64,000 nucleotides of DNA from Dillenia suffruticosa (Eukaryota; Streptophyta; Magnoliopsida; Dilleniales; Dilleniaceae), in assembly GCA_033439265.1 (NCBI GenBank), contig JAVTVX010000031.1, positions 6,247,501 through 6,311,500 of the forward strand, in the 5' to 3' direction. The notes beneath the pieces were generated by a model. The model ran no database searches. It had not been told where the DNA came from and worked only from the letters and a program-made list of their open reading frames with translations. Positions 11,619 to 20,561 of this stretch are shown piece after piece; positions within the stretch are counted from its first letter, which is position 1; each line of letters starts with the position of its first letter. Position numbers and translations under genes: made by a program.

Positions 11619-11998
11619 TGAAAGCATTCTCTTATGCATTTACAGCGAAATAAATGTTGAGTGTCCCAAGATCTAGGGTCGGATCACTAACCTTTCGATG
11701 TACGGGTCCGAAGAATGTCACCAATGGATCAATCTTCTTTCTCTTTCACAATCCAAGAGTTCTTTTGATAGAATGGAATTAGGAAGTGTGTAGATCTTCT
11801 TCCTTACTTTTTCATTTTTCTCTCTACCCTCTTAGTGCACCATGAATGGAATAATGGGGATGGTTATTGGGAGTTGGAGTTGGTTTTTTCCATAAAAAAC
11901 CACTCCCTCCCTTCCCTCCTTTGGAAATTCAAAATAGGGAAATGGGTTTGGGTCAAACCCACATGGGCGACCCGACCCGGATTTTCCCATAACTTACA
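11619..11998 (-). repeat. Copia A 3' LTR
   Basis: 380 bp, matching 19056..19435 at all but about three positions seen by eye. On the plus strand it runs from TGAAAGCATT to ATAACTTACA. The plus frame at 11835..12023 lies across it and is not a gene. No clear TATA box was found in this LTR. Confidence 0.95.
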
Positions 11999-13081
11999 TC
12001 TCCCACTCGCACATGAGGGTTAGACCTACATTTTACTCAATCACTTCCATATACCATTGATTTCATACAGACAAATGGATCGTGTGACCAGCGATTACAT
12101 CAAGAGCTCATAACTACACACCGTTTAAGGATATATAGCAGCTCAAGATCTAATATTATGAGGACATCAAGTCTCGCTATACCCCAGACCTCTTTTTACT
12201 ATATATATATAGAGTCACTGTACCTCTTATCCCTCTATTAATAAACGAGAGCATACTTGACTCATTTCAACTATGCATTCACAATTATGTTTCAGAACAT
12301 CAAGTTAAAAACATAACTGGCCAGTCTGTGAATACAAAAATTATGTACAAACTTTAAGACAGTCTTCCTTTCGCACTACTATCTTTCCACTTCATTTTAG
12401 CTGCTTTCCTAGTCATGCACCGCAAAACCGAATCACACATGATTTATTGGTTACATGCTAAAGTAGCAACACTAAAATAAACTTTCAAGAAACAGGCGAA
12501 AGTCTTAAGGGTATTAAATGAGGTTAATTACAAACCTCTGGGTCTCACACAATGAGATAGAGGGATTTATCAACTCATTTCCCATAGGGTCATTGAAAGC
12601 ACACGTGGTATGAACACGTGCTACGATGCCTTTTCTATTTATTTAGAAGCGTATGTCTATTTCAGAATTTATAATACATCGTACAGGTTTTAGTCCAAGT
12701 ATATCACGATACTGACTTGATTCTCTCTTCTTATAAATCCTCCAAAAAAAAACTTTTCCAAGAGAGAACCACATCTGGCTTCTAGACAAGTGTAATGGAT
12801 TGTGGGAAATCCATTTCGATTATCCAATAAGTAAATATCAACGATAATCTCATCTTAGTTCTGTACTAAGGTGGCTAATTTATGTTAATTATCCAAAATT
12901 AACATTGCCTCATCTCTACATATCACATAGATAGTAGAGGCGATTGCTCGTGTGAGAGAGCCAATCTTCCAAACTTGTCCGACATACTTTTTAATCAAGA
13001 CATAAGAACTCACAAATGCAAAGAAATTCAAATGTCATATAATAATGAGCATTACATCATGTTTATTGCTTATACATACAA

Positions 13082-13561
13082 TTACAATCTACGCAATCCT
13101 AGAGATTTTACATGTTTCAGAAATACATCTCTAGGTATCGGTTTCGTAAATGGATCAGCCACCATTAAATGCGTAGATAAATATTTCAATGTCACCTCTC
13201 CTTTTTCAACAATGTCTCGAATAAAGTTGAATTTCGTATCAATGTGTTTGGTTTTCCCATGATATTTGGGATCTCTCGTATAAGCGATTACTGCTTGACT
13301 ATCACAATAAATTGTCACAGCTCCCACTGTGTCGCTTACAATCCCTAAATGTTGAAAAAAACGTTTCAACCAAACACACTCCTGAACTGCTGAAACACAA
13401 GCTACAAACTCTGCTTCCATCGTCGACATTGATACACATGTTTGTTTCTTACTTCTCCAAGAGATTGCGCCTTTATTTAGCAAGAAAACATAACCTGAGG
13501 TGGACTTACGTTCATCTAAGTCACCACCCCAATCAGCATCTGTGTATCCGCTCAATAACAA
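13082..13561 (-). CDS. Copia A RNase H domain and pol C-terminus
   Basis: This frame carries the Copia RNase H signature in order: [10 protein letters not shown] with the first catalytic Asp, RKSTSGYVF, then STMEAEFVA with the Glu, and IYCDSQAVI with a further Asp. The C-terminus is [20 protein letters not shown]. The enzyme would degrade the RNA strand of the RNA-DNA hybrid during replication. Its first codons overlap the end of the RT frame, from which it is separated by a one-base loss near 13590. It is therefore part of one broken gag-pol, not a separate gene. Confidence 0.9.
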   Translation of the reverse strand: MLLSGYTDADWGGDLDERKSTSGYVFLLNKGAISWRSKKQTCVSMSTMEAEFVACVSAVQECVWLKRFFQHLGIVSDTVGAVTIYCDSQAVIAYTRDPKYHGKTKHIDTKFNFIRDIVEKGEVTLKYLSTHLMVADPFTKPIPRDVFLKHVKSLGLRRL

Positions 13562-14586
13562 GTCATTTCCTTGATAACAAAGGGAATAATTCGCGTTCCT
13601 TTCAGGTATCTTAGAATCCTCTTCACAGCTGTCCAGTGAGCTTTACCTGGATTGGATTGATACCTGCTGACCAAACCCACGGCATAGCAGATGTCAGGGC
13701 GAGTACACATCATAGCGTACATCAGACTCCCAACAGCGCTGGAATACGGTACTTTTGACATCTCATGTTTTTCTTCAGCGGTCTTTGGGCACATTGCTAA
13801 ACTTAAACTTTCGCCTTTAGCCACAGGAGTATCAATAGGTTTACAGCTATCCATCCTAAATCGTTCCAAAATCTTTTTAATATAAGATTCTTGAGATAAA
13901 GCTAACAATCTCTTAGAACGATCTCTGTGGATCTTAACACCCAGTATGTACTCTGCTTCACCCATGTCCTTCATTTCAAAATTTGATGATAACCAACTTT
14001 TGATATTCAGGACATACTCCATATCATTTCCGGCTAACAATATGTCATCGACATACAGACTTAAAATTACAAATTTATTATTGGATTTTTTCACATAAAC
14101 ACAATGGTCTTCGTCTATCATTACGAAGTCGTAAGAGATTACGGATCTATGAAATCTCAAATACCATTGTCTTGAAGACTGTTTAAGGCCATAAATTGAT
14201 CTATTCAATTTACAAACTTTATTTTCTTGACCTTTAACAATGAAACCTACTGGTTGTTCCATGTAGATTTCTTCTTTAAGTTCTCCGTTGAGAAACGCAG
14301 TCTTCACATCCATTTGATGTAATTCTAAATCTAAATTGGCTACAATAGCTAATAATAAGCGAATAGAGGCAAATCTCACTACTGGTGAAAATGTTTCTTC
14401 ATAATCAATACCCTCTTGTTGGGTATAACCTTTTGCCACCAATCGAGCTTTGTACCTCTCAATTGTTCCATCAGCTTTACGTTTAACTTTAAGAACCCAT
14501 TTGTTCCCAATAGGTTTGCGCCCAGGTGGAAGATCAACCAGTTCCCAAACATAGTTGGAATCCATCGACTCTATTTCTTCCTCCAT
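13552..14586 (-). CDS. Copia A reverse transcriptase domain
   Basis: The frame begins inside pol at [11 protein letters not shown] and carries [18 protein letters not shown], the entry to Copia RT. It continues with [35 protein letters not shown] and the active-site [12 protein letters not shown], with YVDD at residues 178-181. The ATG is not a true start. An in-frame stop at 14596..14598, just upstream, and a frameshift near 14680 separate it from the integrase part. It ends early because of a frameshift near 13590. All catalytic aspartates of this domain are intact. The plus frame at 13691..13885 is a shadow. Confidence 0.92.
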   Translation of the reverse strand: MEEEIESMDSNYVWELVDLPPGRKPIGNKWVLKVKRKADGTIERYKARLVAKGYTQQEGIDYEETFSPVVRFASIRLLLAIVANLDLELHQMDVKTAFLNGELKEEIYMEQPVGFIVKGQENKVCKLNRSIYGLKQSSRQWYLRFHRSVISYDFVMIDEDHCVYVKKSNNKFVILSLYVDDILLAGNDMEYVLNIKSWLSSNFEMKDMGEAEYILGVKIHRDRSKRLLALSQESYIKKILERFRMDSCKPIDTPVAKGESLSLAMCPKTAEEKHEMSKVPYSSAVGSLMYAMMCTRPDICYAVGLVSRYQSNPGKAHWTAVKRILRYLKGTRIIPFVIKEMTCY

Positions 14587-14759
14587 TGCTTTTATCTACT
14601 CATCCTTGGCAGGACAAGATAAAGCCTCGTTCACATTTTTCGGCTCATCCTCATCCTGTGGAGAATGATGAAGGTGTGCCCTTCAATTTCGTAATGACGT
14701 TTGGGCACAGCTTTCCTAGTACTTTTCCGAATTGATGATTCGGTTGGATCGTTAGAATT

Positions 14760-17108
14760 TTAATCCCTCCCACTGGGATCATCTGGGGATTCAACTTCTC
14801 GTATTTCCCTTGATCCATCCTGCACGGAACCATCATTTGAATTATTTAATTCAAACAAAGGTTCTCCTTTTGTTGTATCACCTTTACTAGGAAAATCATT
14901 TTCCAAGAACGTTACATTTCGTGATTCAATTTCGGTTACAGTACCATCTTCTCTTTCACCGATGAACACATAACCTTTTGACTGATGAGAATATCTAATA
15001 AAGATACATTTCTTCCCCCGGGGACCAAGCTTTCCAAATTTATTAGAAGGATCATGAACATATGCTGCCGATCCCCAAGGTCTAAGATCAGTCAGACTTG
15101 GTGTCCTACCAGTCCATAGTTCGTACGGTGTTGTGGGTACTGTTTTTGAAGGCACTCTATTTAAAATATAGGTCGCAGTTAATAATGCATCTCCCCAAAA
15201 GGAAATTGGTAAGTTAGCCTGCGCCATCATAGATCTCGTCATTTCTAACAACGTCCTATTCCTCCTCTCAGCAACACCATTTTGTTGAGGCGTGTGGGGA
15301 ATAGTCAATTGTCTAATTATTCCTTTTTCATTACACAGATCATTGAACTGATCTGATAGATATTCACGCCCTCGATCTGTTCTTAAGGCTTTAATCGTTC
15401 TATCCATTTGATTCTCTACTTCATTCATATAACGTCGAAAACACTCAAGTGCTTCAGACTTGTGAGTAATCAAATAGACATGACCAAAACGCGTGAAATC
15501 ATCAATAAAAGTAATGAAATATGACGCTCCATGCCTAGCCTTCACATTCATTGGACCACAAATGTCAGAGTGAACCAATTGTAATGGAAGTTCAGCCCTC
15601 ACGGCTTTTCCAAAAGGTTTTCGAGTCATCTTCCCGGCAAGACAATATTCACAATTCGATAAATTAACTTTAGTAAGCGAACCCAATAGTCCTGCTTTCA
15701 GAAGTCGATTCATCCTGTCCTGCCCTATGTGACCAAGTCTAGCATGCCATACTTTATCATCTATATTAGCATTACTAGAAGAGCAAACATTTAACGAAAT
15801 ATAACGATCAGTATAACAGTTAAACATTTGTCTGTCACAATCTAAAGTAAGAAATCCATTTAACAGATGTCCAGTACCATAAAACACACCACCATTATAA
15901 ATACAAACCCTATCACGAGTAAAGTTCAAGTCATAGCTAAGTTTAAGAAGAACAATAACAGAGACTAAATTTCGTCGAATTTCCGGTGCAAAGAGAACAT
16001 CATGTAAGATTAGAGTTTGGCCACTTCGTAACTCCAGTTTACAAGTGCCAATTCCTTTGACTTCTACTCTTGTATTGTTTTCTACGTATATCCATCTTGC
16101 ACCAGGAGGAACTCGACGAAAGTCCACGAACGCTTCTCGATCTCTTGTCACATGGTCTGTTGCTCCTGAGTCTATAATCCACACAGGATATGATTCAGAA
16201 AGTAAAACAGTGCTAGAGACATATATAACACTTAGAGAAGCGTTACAAGGTGCTACCTTTTTCGGCTCGGGACATTCTCGAGCGAAATGACCAAGATCTT
16301 TACAATTGTAGCACTTCAGTTTGCTCTTATCCTTCTTTTTCCAAAACCGCTTGCGCTTGTTCTTGCGGTTGGAATTGCTCTTCTTAAACCCTTCCGCAAT
16401 GTCCTTCCCTTTCTTGTCTTTGTTCTTGTTCTCTTTCCGTTTAAAGCCCGTAACTTTCTGGGAACTTGACTCAGCTACAAAGGCATTAGAAATCGATTTT
16501 GCAGCACCAAGCCGCTCATCTTCGAGTTCTACGTGGCGAGCAGCATCAGCGAAAGTCTTAATACTATCATTGTGAGTCAGATTGACCTTCAAGTGCTCCC
16601 ACTGGTCTGGAAAGGATCGGATTAAAGCTTGAACCTGTTGCTCATCAGATAAAACATGACCTGCTGACTTCAATTCCCTTATCATGTTTGACATGGTTCT
16701 GAGGTGTAGTTTGATATTGTGATCGGACTTCTTTTTGTACGTGTCAAACTTGATAGTCAACTGTCTCAGACGGGTCACACTTGTACCTCCATACTTCTCT
16801 CTGAGGTACACCCATATGTCATGAGCAGTAGGGAATTGCTCACATTCATGTATGAGATCATCAACTACAGAACTAACCAGAATGCCACGTGCAGTGGAAT
16901 TTTCCTTCTTCCACGCCTGGTAAGCTTCTTGATCTCTTCTTTGTTGAGCAGTGTTTCCAATTCTAGGGTCTTGCATGATATGGTTGATACCCTCCAAGGC
17001 ATCCTGCTCTTCCAGCACATACCATATCTTGTGGCGCCAAATGTCATAATTGTCGCCATTAAACTTATCACCTTTATTCAAATCTGCTATTATTGATTTT
17101 GATGCCAT
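14760..17108 (-). CDS. Copia A Gag, protease and integrase polyprotein
   Basis: I place the start at MASKSIIADLNKG (17108), because the 15 upstream residues look non-conserved. The Gag core (UBN2-like) spans roughly residues 1-240, with a Lys-rich linker and then a CCHC zinc knuckle CYNCKDLGHFAREC at about 266-279. Protease has IIDSGATDH with the catalytic Asp near residue 313. Integrase follows: the HARLGH...CEYC zinc motif, then HSDICGPM, LRTDRGREY and PQQNGVAERRNRTLLE supplying the D, D and E. The frame ends at a stop at 14760..14762 within the linker before RT, which the family does not normally have. Gag would form the virus-like particle and integrase would insert the cDNA. Confidence 0.92.
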   Translation of the reverse strand: MASKSIIADLNKGDKFNGDNYDIWRHKIWYVLEEQDALEGINHIMQDPRIGNTAQQRRDQEAYQAWKKENSTARGILVSSVVDDLIHECEQFPTAHDIWVYLREKYGGTSVTRLRQLTIKFDTYKKKSDHNIKLHLRTMSNMIRELKSAGHVLSDEQQVQALIRSFPDQWEHLKVNLTHNDSIKTFADAARHVELEDERLGAAKSISNAFVAESSSQKVTGFKRKENKNKDKKGKDIAEGFKKSNSNRKNKRKRFWKKKDKSKLKCYNCKDLGHFARECPEPKKVAPCNASLSVIYVSSTVLLSESYPVWIIDSGATDHVTRDREAFVDFRRVPPGARWIYVENNTRVEVKGIGTCKLELRSGQTLILHDVLFAPEIRRNLVSVIVLLKLSYDLNFTRDRVCIYNGGVFYGTGHLLNGFLTLDCDRQMFNCYTDRYISLNVCSSSNANIDDKVWHARLGHIGQDRMNRLLKAGLLGSLTKVNLSNCEYCLAGKMTRKPFGKAVRAELPLQLVHSDICGPMNVKARHGASYFITFIDDFTRFGHVYLITHKSEALECFRRYMNEVENQMDRTIKALRTDRGREYLSDQFNDLCNEKGIIRQLTIPHTPQQNGVAERRNRTLLEMTRSMMAQANLPISFWGDALLTATYILNRVPSKTVPTTPYELWTGRTPSLTDLRPWGSAAYVHDPSNKFGKLGPRGKKCIFIRYSHQSKGYVFIGEREDGTVTEIESRNVTFLENDFPSKGDTTKGEPLFELNNSNDGSVQDGSREIREVESPDDPSGRD

Positions 17109-17520
17109 GGTCTGGGTTTTCAAAGAGAGACTATTATAAGTATTCATGCTCATTTATTCATATAATTTTGTACATGAAATCTAATAAATTTATCATAAAC
17201 GAACATAAGGTGTAAACTCGAAAGATCACTAAGTTCCCAATCATCATCCATCATCCAAATGTTTGATTATCATAAATTTGATTTCAAAGTAATAAAATTC
17301 TTTTAGTTTTAGGTGAGAATTACTTAAATTCTTCCAACCTAAAAACTCCCACAAAAAAAATCATGTGAATTTAGAACATATCTCTTCACATGCTCGCATA
17401 AATATACAAAGTATGCACATTGTTGATACAAAAATTACATCATATGTTCATGGCATTGTTCTCATTACAGTAGATAACTATGCACAAAGAAAGAAAAAAA
17501 AAATATATATATATATATAA

Positions 17521-18015
17521 TCAAATTTCTTTTTTCTTATCTTTCTTATCTTCCATATACATGCGAGTGACCATATTGACCATCCCAACTGAAAGTCTAT
17601 CTCTCGGAGTAAATCTCCTAACAGCTTGGGGTGTAGAGCCATTGATCTTTAAAGATAACGCCCTTTTCATTTTAGTCTCTATCTCCTTAACTCTCCACAT
17701 CTTAAGCAATTTTAGTCTGAAATCTTTAAGGTAGAGACGCTTATTGTCCTCTAATATTTTGTCAACCATTCCAACCAAATGATCAGAGAGAGAGTTTCTT
17801 ATAATTTTAATCTCGGCTTCGTCGCCTCCAAACCAGTGACCCAAACGTCGAAGTTCATAACGTTTTCGACTCATAACCCACAAATGTTGCGGCAAAGTAT
17901 GCGTTGCTTTCATCTTATAATGCAACATCATATATAGCTTTGCCAAACGTTCTGGGGTCCTCTCATCTCGGCATCTCCCCCGCAGAGGTGCAAGGGTACG
18001 TCTGATTCTCACCAT
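17521..18015 (-). CDS. 164-codon ORF in the Copia A leader, function unknown
   Basis: This frame lies between the primer-binding site and gag, in the same orientation as gag-pol, in the position where most Copia elements have only untranslated leader. It begins MVRIRRTLAPLRGRC and ends DKKDKKKEI. The protein is strongly basic (many Lys and Arg), has no Cys pattern of a zinc finger, no membrane segment and no signal peptide. A phrase of interest is LWVMSRKRYELRRLGHWFGG. I do not recognise it. It may be an extra retrotransposon protein (for example nucleic-acid binding), a captured host exon, or a chance frame. Its length in AT-rich surroundings, and its orientation, favour something real. The plus frame at 17480..17734 is a shadow. 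Confidence 0.45.
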   Translation of the reverse strand: MVRIRRTLAPLRGRCRDERTPERLAKLYMMLHYKMKATHTLPQHLWVMSRKRYELRRLGHWFGGDEAEIKIIRNSLSDHLVGMVDKILEDNKRLYLKDFRLKLLKMWRVKEIETKMKRALSLKINGSTPQAVRRFTPRDRLSVGMVNMVTRMYMEDKKDKKKEI

Positions 18016-18158
18016 ATCCCTAAAATGGGGTAAATATTAGATTGGACACGAAGCCAACCAAATTTTTTTTTTTTTTTTTTAAAACACCATCCACAATTTA
18101 TACTTAAATTAATGAGTACAAATCAAATATGTGTTTTAATTCAGGTAGGCATAATCTA

Positions 18159-18160
<2 letters not shown>

Positions 18161-18196
<36 letters not shown>
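18161..18196. repeat. (AT)n microsatellite in the Copia A leader
   Basis: Thirty-six bases of alternating AT. A shorter run of the same kind is at 17503..17519. Confidence 0.95.
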
Positions 18197-18199
<3 letters not shown>

Positions 18200-18418
18200 T
18201 TTTAAACATGTGAGAAATTTTCATAATTTTGTCTCACTTGTTAATTGATTTTTTTCTGCAATTTTCAAATAGAATTTATAACTTAATGAATATTTTCAGT
18301 CATAAAAAAAAATAATTTAAAAATACAGAAAAAACAATCAAAAAATAATAAAAATAAATAAAAAAACGGGGCCCTGAGAGGGTGCTTCATGCGCCCTCAC
18401 GCGCCGCTTGGTTGCGGC

Positions 18419-18474
18419 GGCGCGTGGGTGACTTGCCCACGCGCCCAGGCGGCGCGTGAAGCCCACGCGCCGCC
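18419..18474 (-). other. GC-rich double hairpin in the Copia A leader
   Basis: At 18419..18445 GGCGCGTGGG pairs perfectly with CCCACGCGCC around a 7-base loop. At 18448..18474 GGCGGCGCGTG pairs with CACGCGCCGCC around a 5-base loop. They sit in a GC-rich island (about 18368..18500) inside an AT-rich leader. Strong structures in this place could be packaging, dimerisation or translation-control elements of the genomic RNA. That role is inference. Confidence 0.7.
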
Positions 18475-18619
18475 TTCCCGGCGGAATCCGGCCACCGGAT
18501 TTTGCCTACCCCCCATTTTTGGGGTCTCTGAATCTAATGGTGCTTTCAGTTTTCTGATCTGAGGTCTGGATCATGACGTTTGGGCTTCATAACCCACGGC
18601 CCGAGAGTGGGATTTATGC

Positions 18620-18651
18620 TGACGTCATCGCTGACGTCACTGCTGACGTCA
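18620..18651. promoter_or_regulatory. Three TGACGTCA palindromes at 12-bp spacing
   Basis: TGACGTCA occurs at 18620..18627, 18632..18639 and 18644..18651, exactly 12 bp apart. TGACGTCA is the palindromic site of bZIP factors (CRE / as-1 / TGA-type in plants). The array lies about 400 bp inside the element from the 5' LTR, downstream of the likely transcription start on the minus strand, so it could act as an internal enhancer or could simply be a short tandem repeat. Confidence 0.75.
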
Positions 18652-19042
18652 CTTCGTCTTCTTCATGCAGAAAAAAAATTTTTCTGCATTTTAACCCTAA
18701 TTTCCCTAAACCATATCTCATTCATTTCTGAACCGTTTCGCATGTTCTTTATATGGTTGGAAAGGATTTTTGATGGGGAATTTAACCATACAAATATTAA
18801 ATCATGAAACCTATCATACAAATAGATATGAGCATTTTTATTTTCGACTAGGGTTTCATTTTTCTCCAAAAATACATAACGGCTATGCATGAAACTTTGC
18901 AGATCAATTCCTAACATCATGGGTACTCTACTTTTCAAATTTCAAAGCATTTCGTGGTCTATAATGAAAGTTACCATTTTCAATTTTTTAAGAAAAATGA
19001 AAACTCGAAAATACATCAAAAATAGAAAACACCCTAAATCAT

Positions 19043-19054
19043 GCTCTGATACCA
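19043..19054 (-). promoter_or_regulatory. Copia A primer-binding site (initiator tRNA-Met)
   Basis: On the minus strand TGGTATCAGAGC, complementary to the 3' end of plant initiator methionine tRNA, begins one base after the end of the 5' LTR. It primes minus-strand cDNA synthesis and fixes the orientation of the element. Confidence 0.95.
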
Positions 19055-19055
19055 A

Positions 19056-19435
19056 TGAAAGCATTCTCTTATGCATTTACAGCGAAATAAATGTTGAGTG
19101 TCCCAAGATCTAGGGTCGGATCACTAACCTTTCGATGTACGGGTCCGAAGAATGTCACCAATGGATCAATCTTCTTTCTCTTTCACAATCCAAGAGTCCT
19201 TTTGATAGAATGGAATTAGGAAGTGTGTAGATCTTCTTCCTTACTTTTTCATTTTTCTCTCTACCCTCTTAGTGCACCATGGATGGAATAATGGGGATGG
19301 TTATTGGGAGTTGGAGTTGGGTTTTTCCATAAAAAACCACTCCCTCCCTTCCCTCCTTTGGAAATTCAAAATAGGGAAATGGGTTTGGGTCAAACCCACA
19401 TGGGCGACCCGACCCGGATTTTCCCATAACTTACA
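19056..19435 (-). repeat. Copia A 5' LTR
   Basis: 380 bp, partner of 11619..11998. On the minus strand it starts TGTAAGTTAT and ends GAATGCTTTCA, with the primer site next to it. Plus frame 19272..19583 starts in the LTR and continues into the resumed hAT-like pseudogene, so it is a chimera and not a gene. Confidence 0.95.
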
Positions 19436-20288
19436 AATGCAGTCATTTAACTTTGTGTTTATTTTCCATTTGATGAAAGGGGGTTTAGAGATTGCCAATG
19501 ATCTATCTCAAGCATTACAAAGAAAAGATCAAGACATAAACAATGCTATGAAGTATCTTAAGATTTCAAAGGATCGATCGTAAGATATGAGACATAATGG
19601 TTGGGATTCTTTGTTGGAAGAGGTTTGGTTATTTTGTAATGCTTATGGAATTAAACTTGTTGACATGGATTTTTTGTATTTCAAAGGAAGAACTTACCGT
19701 GAAGCAAAAGATGTTACTAATCAGTACCATTTTCGGGTAGAGTTGTTTTATAATGTCATTGATATACAACTTCAAAAGTTGAATGATTGATTTATAGATA
19801 CAACAACTGAATTATTTCTTTGCATGACATGTTTTAATCATGAAAATAACTTCATCGCTTTTGATAAACACAAGTTGATTCGATTTGCTCAATTTTATCC
19901 ATCTTGTTTTTTTGGGGTTGATATTCTGGCGTTAGATCGCTAACTTGAGAATTTCATATCTTATATGAGACAAAGCATTAATTTCTTAGGATTCAAAGGT
20001 GCTGCCAAACTTGCAAAGAAACTTGCTATGACTTGAAGGCATTTGGTTTATCCATTTGTTTATTTGCTTTTGAAGTTGACCTTGATTTTACTTGTTGCTA
20101 TAGTTGCAGTTGTAAGAGCATTCTCAGCAATAAATTTTGTGAAAAGTCATTTACTGAATCAAATGGGGGACACTTAGATGAATAATTGTCTTGTGACATA
20201 CATTGAGTAAGATGTATTTAGTAGTATGGAAAACGAGTCTATTTTGCAGTGGTTCCAAAACATGAAGACTAGACAAGAACAATTGTAA
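19436..20288 (+). pseudogene. DUF4371 / hAT-dimerisation gene, 3' part
   Basis: Directly after Copia A the host frame resumes with SFNFVFIFHLM, GLEIANDLSQALQRKDQDI, GWDSLLEEVWLF and QYHFRVELFYNVIDIQLQ. It then ends with RHLVYPFVYLLLKL, VVRAFSAINFVKSHLLNQMGD and WFQNMKTRQEQL before a stop at 20286..20288. The last phrases are the hAT C-terminal dimerisation region, where this family has VERAFSAMKIVK. Several stops and frame breaks interrupt the segment. The splice of 11618 to 19441 restores the family's order without loss, so the gene was already a hAT-derived unit when Copia A arrived. Confidence 0.78.
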
Positions 20289-20561
20289 TGTATTTGTTAA
20301 TAAAATACTTAATATTTATGAACTTTTGAAGGTTTCATCATGTATTCAATTAAAACTTTTTTCGAAATATCATGATTGAATTATTCTCTTATTGATATTT
20401 TAAATTTTCTAATATAACTTTATAAATCATGAATTAATACAACTGGAAAATTAAATAAACATCCCAACCAATTATGAAGGAGTAACCAAGCAAACAAGAA
20501 TGACTTTTCTGAAACGACAAAGATGATGACTAATATACCACTTTGGAAAACATTAGATACC
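20289..20561. other. AT-rich spacer, nothing recognised
   Basis: The interval lies between the hAT-like pseudogene and the first long Gypsy LTR. It contains no open frame of note. Confidence 0.6.

Larger units (their letters stand above)
11619..19435 (-). mobile_element. Copia A: complete Ty1/Copia LTR retrotransposon (7.8 kb)
   Basis: Two 380-bp LTRs (11619..11998 and 19056..19435) begin TG and end CA and bound a minus-strand gag-pol. AATGC occurs immediately outside both ends (11614..11618 and 19436..19440), an exact 5-bp target duplication. Order on the minus strand is 5' LTR, tRNA-Met primer site (19043..19054), a leader of about 1.9 kb, gag-protease-integrase, RT, RNase H, about 1.08 kb of untranslated sequence (11999..13081), polypurine tract (GAGTGGGAGA, 11999..12008) and 3' LTR. 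Integrase before RT identifies Copia. I saw three differences between the LTRs, so insertion was fairly recent. Despite this, pol carries at least two in-frame stops (14760..14762 and 14596..14598) and two frameshifts (near 14680 and 13590). Confidence 0.95.

Noticed and set aside
11835..12023. Frame with Trp-rich product in the Copia A LTRs (also 19272)
   Set aside because: LTR sequence present in both copies. The longer one at 19272 merely continues into the hAT-like pseudogene.
13312..13614. Plus frames over the Copia A RT/RNase H (13312, 13691, 14416, 14526, 16045-16719)
   Set aside because: They are antisense to conserved pol domains and have no conserved phrases of their own.
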